Shown: piece by piece, positions 45,201-52,168 of the stretch | Numbering within the stretch: position 1 is the stretch's first letter | How the letters are laid out: every line of letters starts with the position of its first letter | Source of the DNA: Asanoa iriomotensis | GTDB taxonomy: Bacteria; Actinomycetota; Actinomycetes; Mycobacteriales; Micromonosporaceae | Assembly: GCF_016862515.1 (NCBI RefSeq) | Contig: NZ_BONC01000027.1 | Span: 41,290-105,289, forward strand | Reading direction: 5' to 3' | DNA length: 64,000 nt | The notes under the pieces: generated by a model | Database searches by the model: none | Seen by the model: only the letters and a program-made list of their open reading frames with translations | What the model was told of the DNA's origin: nothing | Made by a program: the position numbers and the translations under genes

Positions 45201-46740
45201 CGGCGCGGCTGGGCGTGGGGCGGATCTGTGGTCCGACCGTGCTGAGCAGGCTGGTGACCCACAGGCTCGCGCGGACGCGGCCACGGACGGGCAAGCCTCG
45301 GGCGGCTCCGCGACTGGGCACGGGACGGATCTGTGGTCCGACCGTGCTGAGTCCGCCGACAACCAGGCGGGCCGCGCGCCGGCGGGTGAGGTTGTGGCCG
45401 GTCGCGCTGAGCGACCAGGCGAAGCAGACGCAGCCGACCGGAGGCCGCTGGACGAGCCCGCGAGCGACGCCGGCGGCGCCAACGGCGACCGAGAGCTAGC
45501 GGCCGGCCCAGAGGATCGGTGGTCCGCCACCGGCTCGTGGTCCGATCGCTCGACCGACGTCGCGGCCAGTGCCGCCGCCGTCGACATGACGCCCGCTGCT
45601 GCCAGCGGCCAGGCGCCCACGGACGGGTCGGATCACCCGTCGGCCGGCTGGGCCAGCACCTGGGCCGACCGCACGCCGACCACCGGCACCGCAACACCGT
45701 CCTGGTTGGACCAGCCGCAACCCCAGCGTCAGGACACCGTCTTCACCGCCGGCGCGGGGCCCGTGCCGGCCGACTTCCGGCCCGCCAACGACGTCGAGGA
45801 GAGTCTGCTCAACGCGGCCGGTGACGGCAGCACCGACACGTTCCTGTCGACGCTGCTGCTGGCCCGGGTGCTGTTGCCGGTGTCGCCCGACTCGAAGCCC
45901 GGCGCCCAACCCGGCAGCGACGGCTTCGTCTGGCGCACCGAGACCATCGACGACGAACCGTACGTCGTGGTGTTCACCTCGCCCGAGCGGATGGCCGAGC
46001 ACGTCGACAAGATCCACGACACGGTCATGGTCAAGTTCGTCAAGCTGATCAACAGCTGGCCGCAGGAGGACTGGTCCTTCGCCGTCAACCCCGGCACTCC
46101 CGTGGGCGCGAAACTGCCCGGCGCCCAGATCGTCGCGCTGGCCAGTTGGGCCGCCGACGTCGGGCTCGACGCCAGCGACGACGAGCCGGTGGCCGCCGCC
46201 GCGCCCAGGCAAGAGGCGCCCGCGCCGGCTCCCGAGCCCAAGGCCGTCGACCCCGCACTGCCGACGATGATGCAGAAGACCATCGCGCCGAGTCAGGTCG
46301 ACTACTACCTCGAGCGCGGCTACGACCGGGTTTCCGGGTTCGTCCACCGGGTCTCCGAGGTCGCCCACCTGCGCACGCCGGCGCAGCTGTTCACCGCGCT
46401 CGGCCTCGGCTACGCCAACAGCCCGTTCGCCGCCGACGCCGACGAGGTCTACGTGCTGCGCTGGCCGGCCTACCGACCCAGCCTTTACCGCATCCCGTAC
46501 GGCGGCCCGAACGAGAGCGCCATGCGCGCCATGGAGGGCTGGGTCATCGAGCGCGCGCCCTTCCGCGGCAACGGTTTCGCGCCGGGCGAGGGCACCGACG
46601 TCATCGCCGAGTTCAAGGTGGACAGTGCTCGGCTGCCGCACGGCGCGCAGCTCTGGTTGGTGCGCCGCGACGGGTCCGAACAGGTCGTGGCGACCCTCGA
46701 CGCCGACGCGCCCAGCTGGAACCGGGACGGTGCCAAGTGA
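42256..46740 (+). CDS. Giant SseB-domain repeat protein of the type VII locus
   Basis: About 1,494 residues. Residues 1-125 are an SseB-like domain (ELLLPVSSEA, WWLAVNPGLPIEGYLP). Residues 130-1165 are Pro/Ala/Ser/Gly-rich and disordered, with three 23-residue repeats (about 217-285) and then eleven D-L-W/D-M-W motifs spread over about 655-1030. Residues 1170-1305 are a second SseB-like domain (LARVLLPVSPDSKPG, WSFAVNPGTPVG). Residues 1335-1494 are a folded C-terminal domain I do not recognise (YYLERGYDRVSGFVHRV, LFTALGLGYANSPF). GTG 42256 has GGAAGGGG six bases ahead; GTG 42250 abuts it. Context suggests a type VII substrate or accessory factor; this is inference. The stop overlaps the next gene. 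Confidence 0.85.
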   Translation: MTDWEPATEVEAAMRDALRAGDQELYFRILARSELLLPVSSEALAGRAPVGWGTWTTNGRTHVLAFTSGDALRICLADNAGSARRMPYHDLASSWPNLEWWLAVNPGLPIEGYLPAWFVSQLARGDVRLPGRTMGARARLDRAESAARARARATVPGQVVQGEIVEPPFVDRAAAASGPVLEPDSIEPPQRNRPTRPPGFDSPIAASRRRGGVPPTDATPSSPATPPPYRQPLPPPQVTDATPSSPAAPAPYRQPLPPPQVTDATPSSPAAPAPYRQPLPPPQVTDATPYPQRPTDNGYGRQPAPNSEAAAWPPPVVRGEQPPPAPSRPAPEPREVTDRPSPTMRPRSPFREDPARSSPPARFGEAPRPPRPLARPTSGGGFFGSDQPDPPAHQPPREDRPAAWSPANGTPAPNEGAPWPQAGATPGWPDGVAASGRATPAWPSAAASAPAVSPAETPQPPAQSWPARSALPGESDIPGTRSPRSWAEGQGAAPSPRWSDRGQAGSPLPSRASSESSASATAQPWPGERTAGDASPQGTAPAAQPRPGQATASGAAAANLWSAGSAGGPPSLPSAGTASPQSWVDRAAATDAEPAGPPASGSVAPQPPSPVGEARAGATSGSSPTDSWTSRQPSRPASDQQVGAGAGPTAPRATDLWAQRKPAGAGEQSIPGAPGPRATDLWSSAGTDGQTTPAGPGSAPADMWSERQPSNGAPRGGQAPGQGQAPSDLWAVQQAPPHAASSPAAAGDSKPSSADLWSGDKPATSDEWSGRPAAPTTAGSAAAGQPDPASGGRETPSATDDRGGQPSRRATDLWASRQPSRGSAKVEDRSNAAQSSAHQTDLWPGRSTGSTSPDGQANEAAPAQSPVVSNAGGSAPDRSNPDSAAGRGTDLWSDRGDPQGRTDVAGGGLAAGGGERSGSNADATGQSAGNSAAGRGADLWSDRAEQAGDPQARADAAGRGLAAGGPERSVSSADVTDGRPADGAAGRGADLWSDRAEQAGDPQARADAATDGQASGGSATGHGTDLWSDRAESADNQAGRAPAGEVVAGRAERPGEADAADRRPLDEPASDAGGANGDRELAAGPEDRWSATGSWSDRSTDVAASAAAVDMTPAAASGQAPTDGSDHPSAGWASTWADRTPTTGTATPSWLDQPQPQRQDTVFTAGAGPVPADFRPANDVEESLLNAAGDGSTDTFLSTLLLARVLLPVSPDSKPGAQPGSDGFVWRTETIDDEPYVVVFTSPERMAEHVDKIHDTVMVKFVKLINSWPQEDWSFAVNPGTPVGAKLPGAQIVALASWAADVGLDASDDEPVAAAAPRQEAPAPAPEPKAVDPALPTMMQKTIAPSQVDYYLERGYDRVSGFVHRVSEVAHLRTPAQLFTALGLGYANSPFAADADEVYVLRWPAYRPSLYRIPYGGPNESAMRAMEGWVIERAPFRGNGFAPGEGTDVIAEFKVDSARLPHGAQLWLVRRDGSEQVVATLDADAPSWNRDGAK
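42898..43104 (+). repeat. Three tandem 69-bp repeats within the SseB-domain gene
   Basis: Units at 42898-42966, 42967-43035 and 43036-43104 encode a 23-residue unit of the form (P/V)TDATPSSPA-x-P-x-PYRQPL followed by PPPQ. A fourth unit starts and diverges after TDATP. Units two and three are almost identical at the DNA level, which suggests recent copying. Confidence 0.9.
44212..45350 (+). repeat. Array of eleven D-L-W motifs in the SseB-domain protein
   Basis: The motif reads roughly (A/G)TDLWSDR. D codons start at 44218, 44293, 44359 (DMW), 44437, 44518, 44689, 44776, 44923, 45067, 45223 and 45328, so spacing is 22-57 residues. The last four copies sit in near-identical longer units (GADLWSDRAEQAGDPQARAD), showing tandem duplication, while the earlier copies keep only the motif, which suggests it is conserved for binding. 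Confidence 0.85.
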
Positions 46741-47102
46741 CCCGAGACGGCTACGTGGCCCGCTGGCGGGACCGCGAGTACGACGCCACCCCCGACGGCG
46801 AGCAGGTCCGCATCTACCAGCCGGATCCGGGGGAGGGCTTCACCGAGGTACGCACCGGCCGGCACGTCCGGGTCGTGCCGGTGGCCGAGGTCGACGAGCT
46901 CGCCTACGTGCGCACCACCTGCTCCTGGAAGGGTGAGCCGTTCATCGTGCTCGCCGAGCATGACGGGTGGCTGCGGGTCGAATACACGGGCGGACGCGCC
47001 CCGATCGCCGAAGCGCTCGGCCTCGAGGCCTTCGACTTCGGCGTCTACCAGGGCTGGGCGCCCGCCAACGAGGTCACCGACCTACGCGAGCAACGGGCAT
47101 AG
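46737..47102 (+). CDS. Small conserved-type protein coupled to the SseB-domain giant
   Basis: A 121-residue soluble protein whose GTG overlaps the stop of the giant gene (GTGA). It is rich in charged and aromatic residues (GYVARWRDREYDATPDGEQ, WKGEPFIVLAEHDGWLRVEY) and has no signal peptide or membrane helix. I do not recognise a family. Tight coupling downstream of a probable type VII substrate suggests a chaperone, partner or immunity protein (inference only). Confidence 0.75.
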   Translation: MTRDGYVARWRDREYDATPDGEQVRIYQPDPGEGFTEVRTGRHVRVVPVAEVDELAYVRTTCSWKGEPFIVLAEHDGWLRVEYTGGRAPIAEALGLEAFDFGVYQGWAPANEVTDLREQRA

Positions 47103-47117
47103 ACGAGAAACAGAGCC

Positions 47118-48038
47118 CTAGGACTTCGCCCACCGCAGCACCTCGCCCAGCACCAGGTCCGGCGCCTCCAGGTGCGGATAGTGGCCAACACCTTCCAACA
47201 GCCGCCACTCGTACGGCGCCACGCAGTAACGCCCTGACCCCTGCGCCGTCCGCGCCAGCACCGCCGGGTCCAGCGCTCCGTGCAACTGCAGCGTCGGCGT
47301 CGTCAGCGGCGTCTGCATCTGCTTGACGAACCGGTAGCCGTGCAGCCGCATGACGGACCGGAACGCCCACCGGTAGCCCTCCAGCGCACAGAACGCCGCC
47401 TGCGGAATCCGCATCGCCTCCTGGCACCGCGCCACATAGTCCGCGAACCCGGCCGTCTCCGGCCACGCCGGCCCCGACCACCGCCGCAGGAACTCGCCGA
47501 CCATCGCCGCACCGTCGCGGACCAGCACATGCTCGTACCGCGGAAGCTGGAAACGCAGCGTCGGCGTCGCCGCGCTGAACTGGCCGCGCGGGTCCGCGAA
47601 GATCGCGGCCCGCAGCCGCAGCGGGTGAGCGGCGCCCAGCACCACCAGGCGGCGCACCATCTTCGGGTGGAATGCCGCGGCGGCCCACCCGACCATCCCG
47701 CCGAACCCGGCCCCGACGATCGTCGCCTGGCGCTCACCCAGCGCCCGGATCAGCCCGGTGACGTCGGCCGCCATCGTGAACCCGTCGTACCCCCTGGGTG
47801 GCTTGTCGCTCGCACCGTAGCCCCGCATGTCGACCGCGACCGCCCGGAAGCCGGCGTCGGCGACCGCGGGCAGCATCTCGTGCCACGCCCACCAGAACTC
47901 CGGGAAGCCGTGCAGGAACAGCACGAGCGGCCCGGCGCCGGCCTCCACCACGTGGAAGCGGTTGCCGTTGGCACCCACCGACCGGTGCGTCCACGGCCCC
48001 TCGACCAGGACGCTTGTCTCGTCTACCACCGGTTCCAT
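47118..48038 (-). CDS. Alpha/beta hydrolase, EphE-like, with altered nucleophile elbow
   Basis: A 306-residue alpha/beta-hydrolase resembling the mycobacterial EphE group (GPWTHR...ANGNRFHVVEAG, VDMRGYGASDKPPRGYDG). The oxyanion block HGFPEFWW (43-50) and a late His in EGVGHYPHLEAP are present. The nucleophile elbow reads V-G109-A-G111-F-G-G where an Asp or Ser is expected at position 111, so classical epoxide hydrolase or esterase chemistry is doubtful. EphE of M. tuberculosis also has a non-standard elbow. The gene converges on the type VII genes, ending 16 bases from the 46737-47102 gene. Confidence 0.85.
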   Translation of the reverse strand: MEPVVDETSVLVEGPWTHRSVGANGNRFHVVEAGAGPLVLFLHGFPEFWWAWHEMLPAVADAGFRAVAVDMRGYGASDKPPRGYDGFTMAADVTGLIRALGERQATIVGAGFGGMVGWAAAAFHPKMVRRLVVLGAAHPLRLRAAIFADPRGQFSAATPTLRFQLPRYEHVLVRDGAAMVGEFLRRWSGPAWPETAGFADYVARCQEAMRIPQAAFCALEGYRWAFRSVMRLHGYRFVKQMQTPLTTPTLQLHGALDPAVLARTAQGSGRYCVAPYEWRLLEGVGHYPHLEAPDLVLGEVLRWAKS

Positions 48039-48106
48039 TCGGCCAGCGTAGGTCAGCGGCGCCCCGAACCGGCTCCGGAGATCTCCCGTAGGGTCTTCCT
48101 AGGCAC

Positions 48107-48112
48107 TACCGT
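48107..48112 (+). promoter_or_regulatory. Probable -10 hexamer TACCGT of a leaderless gene
   Basis: TACCGT fits TANNNT and ends seven bases before the ATG at 48120, where no ribosome site is seen. Confidence 0.45.
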
Positions 48113-48119
48113 CAGGCCC

Positions 48120-49211
48120 ATGACACTGCCGGTCCCTTACGTCGACGTCCACGGCACGCCCGGCGAGTGCGGCTTCGCGTACGGGACGGCGGCCCGCGAC
48201 CAGATCGCCGCCAACCTGGACCTTTACGCAGCCCGCTTCCGCGCCGCCGGCCTGAGTCCAAGATCCAGCCAAGCGGCCGGCGACCGGTTCCGTGCGGAAA
48301 CCACCACAAGGTTCCCGCGCATCGCGGAAATGCTCGATGCCACCGCGGAAGGCGCCGGCGTCACCCTCGGTGACCTTTACGCAGTCAACGCTCGCACCGA
48401 GCTGATCTACGGAGCCACGCCGGACGACGGCTGCACGGTTCTCGGCGCTCTCGGCACCCACACGGCCACCGGTCACACCCTGCTGGCGCAGAACTGGGAC
48501 TGGCACCCCGACCAGCGCGGCACCATGTTGCTGCTGAGCACCACCGACGAGCGCGGCCACCGGGTCGTCACCCTCACCGAGGCCGGCATGCTCGCCAAGG
48601 CTGGGCTCAACTCCGCCGGCGTGGGCATCTGCGTCAACATGTTGACCACCGACCAGGACGGGCTGAAGGGCGCAGCCGTGCCCTATCACGTCGTCCTCCG
48701 GGCCGCGCTCGAAGAGACCACCCTCGGCCGGGCGCTCAAGGCGGTCGTCCCCAGCCCCCGCAACGCCTCGCTCAACCTGCTGGTCGGCCAGTCGGGCCCG
48801 GCGGGCGGCGAGTTGATCGACCTGGAGCTGATCCCCGGCGGGGCCGGTTGGCTGCACCCCGAGAACGGCGTCCTCGCTCACGCCAACCACCTCGAGGCCG
48901 CCCTGCCGGCCCGCGACCTGGTCAACGACTTCGGCGGCTCGACGCTCTTCCGCGCCGCCCGCGCCCGGCGACTGCTCACCGCGGCCGCCGAGACGGGCAA
49001 GCTCACCGACGACGACCTGGTCGCCGTGCTCCGGGACCACCAGAGCTACCCCAACGCGATCTGCCGCCACGTCGACGAGCGGGACGCCTACGCCGACCAC
49101 TCGGAGACCGTCTACACCGTCGCGATGGACCTCGACGAGCGCCGTTTCGGGCTCGCCGAGGGTCCACCGTGTCAGCACGAGCTGCGCTGGGTCGAGCTGG
49201 GCGAAGGCTAG
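48120..49211 (+). CDS. C45-family autoproteolytic amidohydrolase (acyl-coenzyme A:6-APA acyltransferase-like)
   Basis: A 363-residue Ntn-hydrolase of the C45 peptidase type. The proenzyme would cleave before C105 in PDDGCTVLGA, making Cys the N-terminal nucleophile; LLAQNWDW and GLNSAGVGICVNML are later family blocks, and GEC near residue 16 starts the pro-segment. Penicillin acyltransferase belongs to this family, but most bacterial members have unknown substrates. No signal peptide is seen. Its stop overlaps the stop of the convergent haloperoxidase gene by three bases around CTAG. Confidence 0.87.
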   Translation: MTLPVPYVDVHGTPGECGFAYGTAARDQIAANLDLYAARFRAAGLSPRSSQAAGDRFRAETTTRFPRIAEMLDATAEGAGVTLGDLYAVNARTELIYGATPDDGCTVLGALGTHTATGHTLLAQNWDWHPDQRGTMLLLSTTDERGHRVVTLTEAGMLAKAGLNSAGVGICVNMLTTDQDGLKGAAVPYHVVLRAALEETTLGRALKAVVPSPRNASLNLLVGQSGPAGGELIDLELIPGGAGWLHPENGVLAHANHLEAALPARDLVNDFGGSTLFRAARARRLLTAAAETGKLTDDDLVAVLRDHQSYPNAICRHVDERDAYADHSETVYTVAMDLDERRFGLAEGPPCQHELRWVELGEG

Positions 49212-50563
49212 CGGAGCCGGCTGTTGAACACCTGGTTGGCGATCGCCTCGCCGGTGTTGTAGCCCTGGTCGGCGTCCCACTGCCAGTGGACGCCGAGGTA
49301 GATCCGGCTGCGCCCGTTCTCGCGCGCGGCGGCGGTGAACGTGCCCGGCGCGCGCGTCACGCCCACCGCGTGCGGGTCCTCCGTGGTCAGCACCTCGGGC
49401 ATGCTGTCGCTGTTGAAGTAGCGGCGCATGATCCCGGCCCAGGCCGCACCGAACGTGGCGTGACCCGAGACGTACGCGGGGAAGTTGGGCGAGAACCGGG
49501 TCACGTTGTCGCGCATGACCGACAGCGGCTTCCAGTCGGTGATGGGCGCGGTGCTGGCGTTGCCGTCGCCGGCCGCCTCCCGGATGCCCGTCTCCGGCCG
49601 CCACAGGTCGATCGAGGTCTGGTACTTGGCGTCCCAGGCCGCGATGGCGGCGTCGGCCATCGCCATCGCGACCAGGGCGAACAGCTTGGCGTTCTGCGCC
49701 TCGGTGAGGCTGCGGGCCGAGGAGACCTGGTTGGTGTGGTAGAAGAGCTGACCCGGCGGCTTGTACGTGCCGTCCAGGTCGCACGCCCAGAAGAACGCGA
49801 TATCCGTCTGGACCTGGGTACGCGTCGCGCTGATGTCCCGGCCGAGGTCACGTACCTCGTTGAACTGGGCCGTATAGGCCGCGCTCTGCAGCATCGCGGT
49901 GACGGTGGCGAAGCCGCCTGGCAGCGGCGGACGGAACTGGGAGCCGGAGCTCAGCGAGAACGGCCGAACGAGGCCCCAGTTGGGCGTCTTCGCGTCGCCG
50001 GAGCCGGTGGGACGCCACTGGCCCGGCGCCGTGCTCGGCGTGTACGGCGTCGTGTTGGTCGAGCCGTCGTTGACGCGGTTGTTGAGGATCGCGACCGCGG
50101 CGTCCTCACCGATGCTCGTGCTCCAGCCTTCCGGCCCGGGCTCGCCGATCGGCGGGTAGGCGTTCGAGTCGCTGAGCGCCTTGGTGAAGCTCATCGTCGG
50201 GAACACCGACTGCAACACGCGGTACGCCGCCCAGTTCACGTTCTGGCCGAGGTCGTAGGAGAAGTTGCCCTGTCGCGAGTACTTGGCCAGGTAGGGAGCG
50301 CCGATGTTCGCGAACGAGTTGTAGGCGTCGTAGATCGCCAGGTGCATCATCGCGCCGGCCCGGCTCAGCAGGGTGGGCGATGCGGCGGGGTTGCCGACCG
50401 CGGCGCGGTAGGCGCCGAGCAGGATGCGGTTCCAGTAGAGAACCTTGTCGAATCCCGGTGGGATCGCGAGCGCCGGTGTGCGGGCGAGCGTCGTCGCGCC
50501 GCCGACCGCGACGATAGTGGCGCCGGCCGTGGTCAACAGCCGGCGTCGGGACAGAGCGGTCAA
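49208..50563 (-). CDS. Vanadium-dependent haloperoxidase/PAP2-family enzyme, Tat-exported
   Basis: A 451-residue enzyme of the vanadium haloperoxidase-acid phosphatase superfamily. The N-terminus SRRRLL is a twin-arginine signal followed by a hydrophobic stretch ending near ALA (residue 33). The vanadate or phosphate pocket is complete: K-Y-Q-T-S-I-D-L-W-R-P, YVSGHATFG and S419-R-x4-G-x-H426-x4-D. Members oxidise halides with peroxide or act as phosphatases; which applies cannot be read from sequence. A ribosome site GGAGG precedes the ATG. A regulator gene lies upstream on the same strand, and a 20-bp palindrome lies between them. Confidence 0.92.
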   Translation of the reverse strand: MTALSRRRLLTTAGATIVAVGGATTLARTPALAIPPGFDKVLYWNRILLGAYRAAVGNPAASPTLLSRAGAMMHLAIYDAYNSFANIGAPYLAKYSRQGNFSYDLGQNVNWAAYRVLQSVFPTMSFTKALSDSNAYPPIGEPGPEGWSTSIGEDAAVAILNNRVNDGSTNTTPYTPSTAPGQWRPTGSGDAKTPNWGLVRPFSLSSGSQFRPPLPGGFATVTAMLQSAAYTAQFNEVRDLGRDISATRTQVQTDIAFFWACDLDGTYKPPGQLFYHTNQVSSARSLTEAQNAKLFALVAMAMADAAIAAWDAKYQTSIDLWRPETGIREAAGDGNASTAPITDWKPLSVMRDNVTRFSPNFPAYVSGHATFGAAWAGIMRRYFNSDSMPEVLTTEDPHAVGVTRAPGTFTAAARENGRSRIYLGVHWQWDADQGYNTGEAIANQVFNSRLR

Positions 50564-50591
50564 GGGAGCCTCCGTGGTGGTGGTGGCGTTG

Positions 50592-50611
50592 AGATCGATG
50601 TAAATCGATCT
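50592..50611. promoter_or_regulatory. 20-bp palindrome upstream of haloperoxidase gene
   Basis: AGATCGATGTAAATCGATCT has perfect 8-bp arms around GTAA. It lies 29 bases before the haloperoxidase start, in the 106-bp gap after the regulator gene, and is likely the operator of that regulator or of another factor. Confidence 0.6.
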
Positions 50612-50669
50612 TGAACCAACACCCCCGGCGTACGGGAGGGCAGAGTGGACGCTGGCCGGAAGCGGACGC

Positions 50670-51593
50670 TCAGACCCAGCCGCGTCGGGCGGCGGCGATC
50701 CCGAGGGTGAGCCGGTTGGTCGCGCCGAGGCGTTCCTCGAGCACCTCGAAGTTCCGCCGGACCCAGCGGGTGCTGCGGCCGAGGCTGCGCGCGATCGCCT
50801 CGTCCTTGAGCCCCACCGCGGCGAGCCGGAGCACCTGACTCTGCGCCGGGGAGGGCGGGTCCGCGTCGCCGGCGGCGCGCCCGAACGGGACCGACCGGCT
50901 CCACAGCAGGTCGAAGTAATGCCGCAACGCGGTCAGCAGACCGCCGGCGCGCACGACCAGGGCGAGCTGCTCGCGTGGGCCGTTGACCAGCAGCATCGCG
51001 CCGTGATCGGCCAGCACGAGGTCGCCGGGAAGCAACGGATGCACCCTCAGCTGCCCGCCGGCGGCGACCAGACCCTCGGCCTCGGCGCGCCCGGCCGGCT
51101 GCTCGAGGACGTCATTGCTGCAGACCGTGCGGAAGCGCGCCGGTGTGGTGAGGTGGCTGAGCCGGCGCGCGGCCGCCCATCGTTGCTGGAACGGCGTGGT
51201 CGCCGCGCCGGCCTGGACCGTGTAGCAGGGACCCTTGGAGTAGGTGGTCAGTTCGTGCCAGTGCGCCGCCATGTCGGCCGCACTGCGGGCCAACTCGGTC
51301 GCACCGGGACTGCCGGATCCCGTGGTCGGGAAACGCCGCTCCAGCAGCTCGAGCTGCGTGTAGTCGTCGTCGAGCCGGGTGAGCGCGTTGAGCAGTTGGC
51401 GTTGCCGCCCGGCCAACATGCGGCGCAGGGCGATCCCCGGCGGTGCGACGGTCAGCGATCCCGTGCCGCTGTCGCGGCGGACCAGGCCGTTGCTGACCAG
51501 CTCGTGGACCGCTTCGTCGTTCTCGTCGCCACTCTCGCCGGCCAGCAGTTGTTCGTAACGCAGGCGTGCGTCATCGGATAGGAAGACGTCCAT
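50670..51593 (-). CDS. HTH transcriptional regulator with LuxR-like C-terminal helix-turn-helix
   Basis: A 307-residue regulator. The C-terminal 65 residues are a LuxR-type HTH (SQVLRLAAVGLKDEAIARSL, STRWVRRNFEVLEERLGATN). The N-terminal third looks like a TrmB-type winged-helix region (DEAVHELVSNGLVRRDSG) joined to a helical linker, and the middle resembles a phospholipase-D-like sensing domain seen in such proteins (TVCSNDVL, DHGAMLLVNG). The signal is unknown. It lies directly upstream of the haloperoxidase gene on the same strand. ATG 51593 has GGGGGA ahead. Confidence 0.85.
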   Translation of the reverse strand: MDVFLSDDARLRYEQLLAGESGDENDEAVHELVSNGLVRRDSGTGSLTVAPPGIALRRMLAGRQRQLLNALTRLDDDYTQLELLERRFPTTGSGSPGATELARSAADMAAHWHELTTYSKGPCYTVQAGAATTPFQQRWAAARRLSHLTTPARFRTVCSNDVLEQPAGRAEAEGLVAAGGQLRVHPLLPGDLVLADHGAMLLVNGPREQLALVVRAGGLLTALRHYFDLLWSRSVPFGRAAGDADPPSPAQSQVLRLAAVGLKDEAIARSLGRSTRWVRRNFEVLEERLGATNRLTLGIAAARRGWV

Positions 51594-51643
51594 GATTCCC
51601 CCGTTGGAGTTCCTGCGATGATGCTCCGACGGAAGATGATCTG

Positions 51644-51674
51644 TGTCAATAAGTAGATCAGTTGATAACTATCA
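51644..51674 (-). promoter_or_regulatory. Promoter and palindrome region of the HTH regulator
   Basis: On the minus strand TTGACA (complement of 51644-51649) is a consensus -35 for the regulator gene. TGATAACTATCA (51663-51674), with perfect 5-bp arms, lies between this promoter and the stop of the upstream lipoprotein-like gene. Confidence 0.4.
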
Positions 51675-51675
51675 G

Positions 51676-52071
51676 TCACTGCCGCTTGAACGACACCAGC
51701 GCGTACGGCGTACCCTCGCCGCAGTCGATCTTGACCCGCAGAGGCGCGACCGTCGCGGTGATGTAGCTGCCTTCATCGAGGACGAGCCCCGAGTCGTTGT
51801 GCAGCGCGAAGCGCTCGTTGTCGTCGTTGACGACCGCGTAGCACGGACCCGAACCGCCCTCGATCACGCGCCCGGAGATGGTGTCACCCGCGTTGAAGTC
51901 GCTCGGGGTGCTCGGCCCGACCTTCGGCGGCGCAGAACCGGATTGGGGCGGCCCTGACGGCGACACGGCGGATGGCGACGGCTCGGCTGACGGAGAGGAC
52001 ACAGCGCCGCAGGCAGTCGTCACGGCGCCCGCCAGGACGAGGGCGGCGACGGCGACGATGCGGCTGCTCAC
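51676..52071 (-). CDS. Small secreted or lipoprotein-like protein
   Basis: About 131 residues. Residues 4-17 are hydrophobic and C21 follows T-T-A, a weak lipobox, so it is probably a lipoprotein or secreted. A Ser/Pro-rich linker (about 25-55) precedes an 80-residue beta-type domain with two Cys (GPCYAV and DCGEG), possibly a disulfide. GTG 52071 is preferred because GGAAGG lies five bases ahead; GTG 52077 is two codons upstream. No family recognised. Confidence 0.72.
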   Translation of the reverse strand: MSSRIVAVAALVLAGAVTTACGAVSSPSAEPSPSAVSPSGPPQSGSAPPKVGPSTPSDFNAGDTISGRVIEGGSGPCYAVVNDDNERFALHNDSGLVLDEGSYITATVAPLRVKIDCGEGTPYALVSFKRQ

Positions 52072-52121
52072 ATGCACCTTCCTTGGACGCTGCGGCGTTG
52101 GCGAGGGTTCCGAAACGGGAA

Positions 52122-52153
52122 CGCCCCCGCACCACCGAAGTGATGCGGGGGCG
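52122..52153 (-). terminator. Terminator of the M6 protease gene
   Basis: A 10-bp GC stem plus three further pairs (one mismatch) closed by a four-base loop lies 16 bases after the protease stop on the minus strand. The following T content is low (TTCCCGTTT). Confidence 0.75.
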
Positions 52154-52168
52154 CCGTACCCGAGAAGA

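Noticed and set aside
47280..48119. N-terminal extension of the C45 hydrolase by 280 codons
   Set aside because: It runs antisense to the EphE-like gene and past the family's normal start; ATG 48120 gives the standard length.
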